Below are positions 7,694-13,154 of a stretch of DNA of 13,154 nt, piece after piece. A program made the translations under genes and the position numbers. The notes under the pieces were generated by a model. The model was not told where the DNA came from and made no database searches. It saw only the letters and a program-made list of their open reading frames with translations. Numbering within the stretch: position 1 is the first letter of the stretch; each line of letters starts with the position of its first letter. The stretch is from Acidobacteriota bacterium (GTDB lineage: Bacteria > Acidobacteriota > Vicinamibacteria > Vicinamibacterales > UBA8438): the NCBI GenBank assembly GCA_012963185.1, contig DTWD01000285.1, forward strand, positions 1 to 13,154, given 5' to 3'.

Positions 7694-8782
7694 ACAATCA
7701 CGCCTTCGTATGCCCACAGCCTCTTAAGCAGTAACAGTGACAACCACCCCGCGACCGCGAGAGGGGCGAGTCCCAGACCTACTGCCCATCCCGCCGGCAT
7801 GGCACCTAGGTAGTACAGGTAGAGCCACCAGAAATCGAGACTAAACGAAAATTGCTGCGAAAAATCACGCTGTGCTTCTTCACCTGTACGAGATACCTGA
7901 GGAATGGCCATTCTACCGGTCACATACGCCAGATTTCTTGGTATTGCTATGAGGGCTGCCTCCGCGTTGAGTTTAAGTGGCGCGCCTGACCAGGTGTATC
8001 GACTCATCTCAATCGAATAGTTTTCGGTCTGTCTGGCGAATGCATTCTGTGTCTTCGAATAGTCAACCAACACACCAGGGAGTTGTACCAACACACTTAC
8101 CGCAAGGACAACCGGCAGCAGGCGTCTCAAACGAGAAACCCTATTTAGTGAAAAACAAGTAGCCAACGGAATCGTCACAAACGGTAGAACGGGAATCAAA
8201 TACCGTGGACCGTAACTTTCGCCCCCATCCCATTGATGCATACGACTGATTAACGCCAGTAAGAGGCAGACCTGCGATCCAAATAGGATGGCTGTTGATC
8301 GGTCCCGACGGGCAAGCAGCCATAGTGCGGCGACTCCACCCGCGACAACGGGACAGTAGAGAAACCATGCTCGACCCGGACTCGCTAATAATCCGTGCAG
8401 TCCGACAAGCACGGGTGTGTCAAATTGCACATTTGGATCGCGCAATAATCCAGTATCAAACGGGTGTCCGAACCGGGCAAAGTTATATGTCATCCATAAG
8501 GCAACGCCGATCACAACAGGCACCCCGAATACAGTCAATCGACTCATAACCAGCTTGCGATCATCGATTGACTCCATCGCGATCCACCCGGCCAGCGGCA
8601 CCGCCATGATGCCCATTTCATGCCGAGTCAACAGGCCATACCCCAGCAAGATCCCGCCCCACGCCAACATCGCCCGACGTTCCGTTCGAACACCTATCCA
8701 GACACAGTAAGTCGCTCCCAGCAAACACAACGTCGCCAAGGGCGCATTAAAGCCAAACTTCGAGTATGGCCAGAGAGACGTT
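7170..8782 (-). repeat. Conserved nucleotide block marking the tandem GT-C duplication
   Basis: Bases 7170-7223 and 8729-8782, at the same place in each GT-C gene (offset 1559), are nearly the same at DNA level, with 7182-7201 and 8741-8760 identical over 20 bases. They encode the WPYSKFGFNAPLA region. Elsewhere the two genes have diverged. This marks an old tandem duplication with strong constraint, or past gene conversion, on this segment. The interval given spans both copies. Confidence 0.75.
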
Positions 8783-9213
8783 CCAAACGCTAACGCAAAA
8801 GCAGCGAACAACGAACCGACAAAACTGCCAGTAATCCGCCAGGCAAAGAGAAACACCAACGGTGCACATAGCGCAGCTGTAACCGCACTCCCCACCACAA
8901 CCGCGGCCTTATCGAGCGTTTCCGGCTTACCCAATCGGACATTAGTAAGTTGCTGAACAACTCGTGAACCGAGATAGAACGGAATACCAACCAAAGAATG
9001 CCCAATTCCAACGGGCGCATAATATTGTCCGTCCAGTCCGCGTTCGGCTTCTGTCGCGAGTACGTTGTACGACATCGCAACAGAACCTCGCTGAACAAGG
9101 TTCTTTGTAACCTCATAACTCGCGAGATCGGTTGCAAAACTGCCTCCCGTTGTCGTTAAGTAGACACAGAGCACGATGCCAAAAACGGCACCGGCGGTAC
9201 GCCTACTACTCAT
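7690..9213 (-). CDS. GT-C type polyprenyl-phosphate-dependent glycosyltransferase, first tandem copy (candidate pentosyltransferase)
   Basis: A 507-residue polytopic membrane protein and clear paralogue of the gene downstream. Helix 1 (about 7-23) is followed by an outer loop with Asp29 (FATDLASYEVTK) and LDGQYYAPVGIGH (60-72). Then come LWPYSKFGFNAPLA (147-160), LTRHEMG (195-201), FARFGHPFDTG (245-255), GLLASPGRAWFLYCP (274-288), HQWDGGESYGPRYLIP (326-341), QLPGVLVDYSK (377-387) and QFSFSLDFWWLYL (454-466). This arrangement is that of GT-C membrane transferases; no soluble catalytic domain is attached. The start is supported by GAAGGG about 9 bases upstream of the ATG. It is the first gene of the minus-strand run, so the operon promoter should lie in 9214-9485. 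A membrane protein of other function (flippase or ligase) is possible, but the loop-1 acidic residue and the downstream lipid-pentose genes favour a transferase. Confidence 0.82.
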   Translation of the reverse strand: MSSRRTAGAVFGIVLCVYLTTTGGSFATDLASYEVTKNLVQRGSVAMSYNVLATEAERGLDGQYYAPVGIGHSLVGIPFYLGSRVVQQLTNVRLGKPETLDKAAVVVGSAVTAALCAPLVFLFAWRITGSFVGSLFAAFALAFGTSLWPYSKFGFNAPLATLCLLGATYCVWIGVRTERRAMLAWGGILLGYGLLTRHEMGIMAVPLAGWIAMESIDDRKLVMSRLTVFGVPVVIGVALWMTYNFARFGHPFDTGLLRDPNVQFDTPVLVGLHGLLASPGRAWFLYCPVVAGGVAALWLLARRDRSTAILFGSQVCLLLALISRMHQWDGGESYGPRYLIPVLPFVTIPLATCFSLNRVSRLRRLLPVVLAVSVLVQLPGVLVDYSKTQNAFARQTENYSIEMSRYTWSGAPLKLNAEAALIAIPRNLAYVTGRMAIPQVSRTGEEAQRDFSQQFSFSLDFWWLYLYYLGAMPAGWAVGLGLAPLAVAGWLSLLLLKRLWAYEGVIV

Positions 9214-9485
9214 AACAGCGGCCCTTCTGATTCACGTTCTGTATAGGAGTTCACTGTGAGGACTGCGCCACTACTTCACTACCTCGACGGCGCCATCGTC
9301 AGAATAACACGACGTGAGCGCGCAAATGAGCGCCGTCTTCTGTGTTTTTAAACTCAACATCCCGACTGCAGAATCCACTTATTGTCTAAGCTATAATTTC
9401 GACCCGCTGCTGGTTTTCCGACCCACTGCCCGTTAACAAATATTCACGCTCGCAGCGTCGACTGGCTGGCGAGACAAGACGACTG
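9214..9485. promoter_or_regulatory. Divergent intergenic region with putative promoters for the GT-C operon and the third GT-C gene
   Basis: This 272-base gap separates two divergently read GT-C genes and must hold the start signals for both unless distant promoters are used. For the + strand gene a perfect TATAAT lies at 9392-9397, 88 bases before the start codon; no good -35 is visible at 16-18 bases, so an activator may be needed. For the minus-strand run only a weak TATACA (+ strand 9240-9245) about 30 bases before the ATG can be pointed to. The middle of the region is GC-rich and carries a repeat/hairpin element, given separately. No small ORF or RNA gene is evident. Confidence 0.45.
9311..9337. 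repeat. Direct repeat / imperfect hairpin in the divergent region
   Basis: TGAGCGC occurs twice in the same orientation at 9315-9321 and 9327-9333, exactly 12 bases apart. The same stretch can fold: GACG (9311-9314) pairs with CGTC (9334-9337) and GCGC (9318-9321) with GCGC (9330-9333), leaving an 8-base loop and a 3-base bulge. It may be a regulator-binding site shared by the two divergent units. On the + strand a run of five T follows 7 bases later, so a terminator-like role is also possible, although no + strand gene lies upstream to be terminated. Confidence 0.4.
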
Positions 9486-10850
9486 ATGATGTCGAACACA
9501 TTAGAACACTTTGAACGCCGTCCGTACACAGTCATCGTTGCCATCGGGATCATATTTTCAGTCGCTTATCTCATGGCAATGACACTGTTTCCACGTGAGC
9601 ACGGGCGAGTCATCGATGGCGATGGTATTCAGTACTACGCTTACGTCCGGTCCATGGTCTTTGATGCGGACTTCAATTTTTCCAATGACTATCAACTTTT
9701 GTACGGCAACGACGATGGCGGAGTCTGGACTACAACCCGCACAAACACTGACCACGCTATCAATCTGATGTCCATTGGGCCAGCGCTATTATGGTTACCC
9801 GCGTTTCTTTTGGCATACGCGACGACATGGTCAATCAATCTATTTGGTGCGCAGATCCCTCTGGACGGCGTTGCTCTACCCTTTCAACTCTCCGCTGGTC
9901 TTGCAGGTATTGCGTACGCGACTGCTGGAATCTGCCTGTGCTTCCGGGTCGCTAAGCATCTATTTACTGCAGAGTCGGCGTTCTGGGCGGTCCTCGTAAC
10001 CTGGTTGGCGTCTCCAGCCATCTACTATTCCCTTAGCGCTCCCGCCTACTCTCATGCAACATCCTTGTTCGCAGTGGCTCTTTTTGTTGACAGCTGGCAC
10101 CGAACGCGCGAGCGCACCGAATTAACACGGTACATAGTACTTGGCGTGCTGACCGGACTTGTCGCTCTAGTCCGTTGGCAAGATGCAATCATCGTGCTCT
10201 TACCTCTGACTGAAGCCGCGTACGGACTGCTGACCAGAAAAACCACGTTTACAGTGACGGTTCAGAGACTCGGAGTTATGGCAGGGGCAACGGCACTAAC
10301 ATTCACTCCGCAAATGCTGGCCTGGTATGCGATATATGGCCAATTACTTCTCACACCGCAAGGATCGGACTTCATGCGATGGACCGATCCGCAAGTGTTA
10401 TCAGTATTGTTTTCCTGGAATCACGGTCTCTTTTCGTGGACGCCGGGATTACTCGTCGCAAGCTGCGGACTCTACTGGCTCGTCAAACGCGATACAGTGC
10501 TAGGTTTAGCGAGTGCTCTGGTGGTCTTCACAGCGATCTACATAAATGCCAGTGTTGAAGACTGGTGGGCCGGAGAAGCATTCGGGGCACGCCGTTTTAT
10601 CAGCTACACAGTCCTGTTCGCTATTGCTCTTACAGCATTAACTTCTGCGCTGGATTCGTTTCGCAGAACAAACTGGGTCCGTTTCGCTGCCATATGTTTG
10701 ATCGTATCGAACGTGCTCTTTATGACCCAGTATCAGCTGTACATGCGAGGCTATGGCAATCTCGCTTCATACCCAACGACTGCAAAACAGGTACTACTCG
10801 AACGTTTTCTGATTCCATGGCGATTAATCACTCAATTTCCTCGTGAGTAA
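9486..10850 (+). CDS. GT-C superfamily membrane protein, third copy (putative glycosyltransferase)
   Basis: A 454-residue polytopic membrane protein on the opposite strand to the GT-C pair and more distant from it in sequence. Helix 1 (about 14-34) is followed by an outer loop with DGDGIQYYAYVRS (44-56), whose Asp44 and Asp46 are candidate catalytic or metal-binding residues, then FDADFNF (59-65). Later landmarks are MSIGPALLWLPAF (95-107), VRWQDAII (229-236), NHGLFSWTPGLL (312-323) and WWAGEAFGARRFI (360-372). The last two are in the same order as SPGxxxFLYxP and WDxxxSYGPRYL of the tandem pair, so the three probably share ancestry and fold. No conserved domain outside the membrane core is seen. 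The start is ATG at 9486 or the next codon, also ATG, at 9489; the ribosome binding site is weak (GCGAGA). It converges with the aldolase gene, 23 bases apart. Substrate unknown; a role with the pentose-donor genes is inferred only from proximity. Confidence 0.75.
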   Translation: MMSNTLEHFERRPYTVIVAIGIIFSVAYLMAMTLFPREHGRVIDGDGIQYYAYVRSMVFDADFNFSNDYQLLYGNDDGGVWTTTRTNTDHAINLMSIGPALLWLPAFLLAYATTWSINLFGAQIPLDGVALPFQLSAGLAGIAYATAGICLCFRVAKHLFTAESAFWAVLVTWLASPAIYYSLSAPAYSHATSLFAVALFVDSWHRTRERTELTRYIVLGVLTGLVALVRWQDAIIVLLPLTEAAYGLLTRKTTFTVTVQRLGVMAGATALTFTPQMLAWYAIYGQLLLTPQGSDFMRWTDPQVLSVLFSWNHGLFSWTPGLLVASCGLYWLVKRDTVLGLASALVVFTAIYINASVEDWWAGEAFGARRFISYTVLFAIALTALTSALDSFRRTNWVRFAAICLIVSNVLFMTQYQLYMRGYGNLASYPTTAKQVLLERFLIPWRLITQFPRE

Positions 10851-10873
10851 CCCCCAGACAGTGACTCGGTTCT

Positions 10874-11875
10874 CTAGGTTTCGTTCACAATTTGGTCATA
10901 GAACGCCACGAAATCGTCAGGCTTATCACCCGCTCGAAATTCCATCGCCGAGCGCGGATGAAGATTTAATTGCCCCGTAATGTTGTACGGAATGAGTGGT
11001 CCCCACTCCACCGTCTTTCGAATCTCCGGTATAAATTTCTGGAGCAATTCGATTACGGGGCGCAGGTTGAATTTCGGGTTCCGAAGAAATCCAAGCAACA
11101 ATTCCATCGGGCAGTTGCCAGCGCCACGACCTAAACCTGCCATCGTCGCATCAGCACGGTTCGAGCCCAATACGATGGCCTCAATCGTGTTAGCAAAAGC
11201 CAACTGCATATTGTTGTGCGCATGAATGCCAATTTCCTTACCGGTACCCTTCATAGCATCAGCATACTTTCGGTAGAGCCGGTCGATCTGTTCACGATAT
11301 AGATGACCAAAGCTGTCAACGATGACCATCGTACTCGCTGGTGAGGGGGTAATCGCTTCCAGCACTGTAGCAATCTCCTCCTCCGTAATATTTGATACGG
11401 CCATCAGATTCGCCATCGTCTCGTAGCCTTGCTCGCTAGCGTGTTGAATCATGTCGACAGCTTCCGACACCTGGTGAGCATAAAAGGCGACTCGGATCAT
11501 TCCCAACACGCTGTCTTTAGCTGGACCAATCGCTGTCTTCCAATCACTCTTTCCGGCGTCAGCCATCGCCGCAAGCGTTAAGCCCGTGCTCGCAGCATCA
11601 TGGTCACCAACAACACGCCGCATGTCTTGCTCATCACAATGACGCCAGGGACCAAATGAATCTTTCGGAAACAGTCGTTCAGAGTTCTTGTATCCAATCT
11701 CCATCGTATCGACACCTGCTTCGATACACGTGTCATAGACAGCTCGAACAAATTCATCGCTGAACTGGTGAGCATTGATCAGGCCACCATCGCGAACGGT
11801 ACAGTCCAGCACTTTTAGTTCGGGTCGATAAGTGATCCACGGAGCATGTTCGGACGAAGTATTGTTATTACTCAT
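10874..11875 (-). CDS. DRE-TIM metallolyase, HMGL-like aldolase family protein
   Basis: A 333-residue protein of the family that holds HMG-CoA lyase, 4-hydroxy-2-oxovalerate aldolase and isopropylmalate/homocitrate synthases. These use a divalent metal in a TIM barrel to make or break a C-C bond next to a 2-oxoacid or acyl-CoA. The signature is LDCTVRDGG (23-31; Arg28 catalytic, Asp29 metal-binding). Metal ligands are at HAHNN (His218, His220, with Asn221/222), VDSFG (186-190) is the strand equivalent to D-S/T-x-G, and GLGRGAGNCPMELLL (248-262) is the phosphate/glycine loop. The length fits a stand-alone lyase domain; the regulatory domain of leucine-pathway synthases is absent. No aldehyde dehydrogenase partner, as in the DmpG/DmpF pair, lies nearby. 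Start codon ATG with only a weak upstream purine stretch (AAAAAG). Closest in style to uncharacterised aldolases seen in surface-sugar loci, but the substrate is unknown. Confidence 0.85.
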   Translation of the reverse strand: MSNNNTSSEHAPWITYRPELKVLDCTVRDGGLINAHQFSDEFVRAVYDTCIEAGVDTMEIGYKNSERLFPKDSFGPWRHCDEQDMRRVVGDHDAASTGLTLAAMADAGKSDWKTAIGPAKDSVLGMIRVAFYAHQVSEAVDMIQHASEQGYETMANLMAVSNITEEEIATVLEAITPSPASTMVIVDSFGHLYREQIDRLYRKYADAMKGTGKEIGIHAHNNMQLAFANTIEAIVLGSNRADATMAGLGRGAGNCPMELLLGFLRNPKFNLRPVIELLQKFIPEIRKTVEWGPLIPYNITGQLNLHPRSAMEFRAGDKPDDFVAFYDQIVNET

Positions 11876-12127
11876 AGCTTTTTAAGAACCACAATCAATG
11901 TTTTCTTTGACAAACAATTTCTTTAGCCACCATACAACTCTTCCGTCGACTGATTACCGGCTACGCAAAGCACTATGCCTCAACGCGGTCAATAAAAAAC
12001 CTTCAGCCCTTTTGACGCGCCGAAGAGTCACCGCTCGGTCTCCAATGAGGGGAACCTCGCACAAAAATCGATGGAGAGCGAAGCTGTTCAGCATAGCAGG
12101 AATAACAGACGCCTCTATCAGAAACCA
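11876..12127. other. Intergenic region between the lipocalin-like gene and the aldolase gene
   Basis: A 252-base gap upstream of the aldolase on the minus strand. It is AT-rich next to the aldolase start (11876-11935) and GC-richer beyond. It should hold the aldolase promoter and the end of the lipocalin-like transcript, but I see neither a clear -35/-10 pair nor a stem followed by a T-run. A small GAGG-GGAA-CCTC stem (around 12047-12058) is too short to call. No tRNA cloverleaf or convincing small ORF was recognised. Confidence 0.5.
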
Positions 12128-13154
12128 TTATCTGGCGCCGTCTGGACCCAATCGCGTCCAACTAATGACTGAAATCACCTGTCGGCCTTCGTCATCGGTA
12201 CGAACGGGAGGGCGTAAAATTAACTGTGAATCTGTCAGTTCATAGTACCGCCGAGCATCAGAACCACTGTCCCCCGGATTTTCGCTTCCGACACGATGAT
12301 GCAGAAAATACCCCTGATCGCGAGGACCAGGACACGAAATGCAACCGGCAATTTCATTCACCGAAAAAGGACCAAAATAGCTTCCATATGTCTCCGTCGC
12401 GTTCAACGCTTCGTCAGCAGTGGGCCGGCCGCTGGCAAATGCCACCCGATCAGGACGCATTAGGTGCACCGACATGTGACCAGAGCGTGCGTAGAACAAA
12501 TACGCCGTCTCGTACTGATCGGCCTCCACTGGGTAACCATCGGTGGTGTGACGAGTAACCGACTCTACCCGGAACGCACCAAACAAGCTCTTATGTGTCT
12601 CTGTTAATTCAGTCTCTGGCAAATCAGTTAGTCGTTCCCAAGTCAAAGAGGCTTGCGAACCATCGTCTCCAGCTGGAGGGCTGAGCACTAAGCTATTGGC
12701 TACAAACTGATACCCCCGTTGATAATCAGCACCAACGCCACTCGGGTTCAGGCTCCCTTCAAGGTGATGCGTGATCATTTGTTGCTCTTCGTCAACACTA
12801 AAGCTCCCGAAATAGGATGTGTATGTACCAAAATCACGTAGTGCTTCCTCTGCGGTTGGTTGACTGTCGGCATATGGCACCCGGCCAGGACGCATGATGG
12901 TCACGCCCATATACCCGTCCGCATCATAAATGAGGTACCCAACTCGGTCCTCAAGAGGCGCGGACAACAGCTCCCCTTCCGCATTTCGACGCTCAATTGT
13001 AGTTAGCGACCAGGCGCCCACAAACTGCTCGCGATTACTCGGAACAGAAGGGTCCGATAATGCTCCTTCATCATTTGAATCCACCGATGGCGGGGCGCCA
13101 CCACACGCCAATGTCCCCGCGACCACCAGTGTCACAAACACACGAACATAGCCA
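12128..13154 (-). CDS. Putative lipoprotein with two tandem lipocalin-like (Lipocalin_5 type) domains, N-terminus outside window
   Basis: At least 337 residues from an in-frame GTG at 13141, but the frame stays open to the window edge (preceding residues read G-Y-V-R), so the real start of the signal peptide is probably further right. The hydrophobic segment VTLVVAGTLAC ends in a good lipobox (T-L-A-C, Cys13 in this numbering) and an acidic linker. Two homologous domains follow, about 36-170 and 183-330. Each has W or F near the start, a GY/GHMxVxxMRPxRV core (76-88 and 221-233), PTAxEAL (95-101 and 240-246), and Y-x-SYFGxFSV (107-116 and 252-261), then a conserved histidine pair (HH at 125-126 and 281-282) and a LxW closing strand. 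Domain 2 has a short insert with C267-x-x-C270. Such domains are small beta-barrels that probably bind a hydrophobic ligand; no enzymatic role is known. Unrelated in position and strand grouping to the pentose genes. Confidence 0.8.
   Translation of the reverse strand, partial: GYVRVFVTLVVAGTLACGGAPPSVDSNDEGALSDPSVPSNREQFVGAWSLTTIERRNAEGELLSAPLEDRVGYLIYDADGYMGVTIMRPGRVPYADSQPTAEEALRDFGTYTSYFGSFSVDEEQQMITHHLEGSLNPSGVGADYQRGYQFVANSLVLSPPAGDDGSQASLTWERLTDLPETELTETHKSLFGAFRVESVTRHTTDGYPVEADQYETAYLFYARSGHMSVHLMRPDRVAFASGRPTADEALNATETYGSYFGPFSVNEIAGCISCPGPRDQGYFLHHRVGSENPGDSGSDARRYYELTDSQLILRPPVRTDDEGRQVISVISWTRLGPDGAR

Noticed and set aside
7694..7717. Upstream start of the second GT-C gene at 7717
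   Set aside because: The ATG at 7693 gives an ATGA overlap with the preceding stop and has GAAGG upstream, so the extra eight residues are unlikely.
11876..12127. Small RNA or tRNA in the gap before the aldolase
   Set aside because: No cloverleaf, conserved loop or stable stem with a terminator could be found by eye.
11898..12245. 115-residue + strand reading frame across the intergenic region
   Set aside because: It runs into the lipocalin-like gene on the other strand, has no recognisable domain and no ribosome binding site; it looks like a chance open frame.
1..13154. Mobile island, CRISPR or phage-defence locus
   Set aside because: No transposase, integrase, terminal repeats, spacer arrays, nuclease, toxin or helicase genes; composition looks even throughout by eye.

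Overview
This window looks like chromosomal DNA from a free-living bacterium of moderate GC (about half, judged by eye). It carries two putative lipoproteins, a secreted propeller protein and several large polytopic membrane enzymes. The lipoproteins and the style of the GT-C proteins recall environmental Gram-negative lineages such as Acidobacteriota (Vicinamibacteria-like), but this is a weak guess. I see no rRNA, tRNA, insertion sequence, integrase, CRISPR array or replication origin.

Layout. The left edge holds the C-terminal part of a zinc-type (MDR) quinone oxidoreductase on the + strand. It converges with, and overlaps by 14 bases, the last gene of a long minus-strand run. Read in the direction of transcription from about 9213 down to 448, that run is: two tandem paralogous polytopic GT-C type glycosyltransferases (ATGA overlap); a secreted paraoxonase/SMP-30-like beta-propeller with its own strong ribosome binding site; a UbiA-family decaprenyl-phosphate phosphoribosyltransferase (DPPR synthase) homologue; a DprE1-like FAD oxidase; a DprE2-like SDR reductase (ATGA overlap with DprE1); an FKBP-type prolyl isomerase lipoprotein; and a 3-hydroxyisobutyrate-dehydrogenase-like enzyme. 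A 272-base divergent intergenic region separates this run from a third GT-C protein on the + strand. That gene converges with a DRE-TIM metallolyase (HMGL-like aldolase) on the - strand. The right edge holds a tandem-lipocalin-domain lipoprotein on the - strand, whose true N-terminus lies outside the window.

Central story. UbiA-DPPR synthase, DprE1 and DprE2 are the enzymes that in mycobacteria make decaprenyl-phosphoryl-D-arabinofuranose, the only known lipid donor of D-Araf. They sit directly downstream of two tandem GT-C membrane transferases, a fold that uses polyprenyl-phosphate sugars, and close to a third. The simplest reading is a self-contained system that builds a polyprenyl-phosphoryl-D-arabinose (or ribose) donor on the inner face of the membrane and transfers the pentose to an unknown acceptor on the outer face. 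Two features stand out. The DprE1 homologue has Ala at the position of the benzothiazinone-reactive Cys387. No phosphatase for the DPPR-to-DPR step is visible, while a secreted lactonase-like propeller sits between the transferases and the donor-synthesis genes. The acceptor, the sugar actually transferred and the role of the propeller cannot be read from this sequence.
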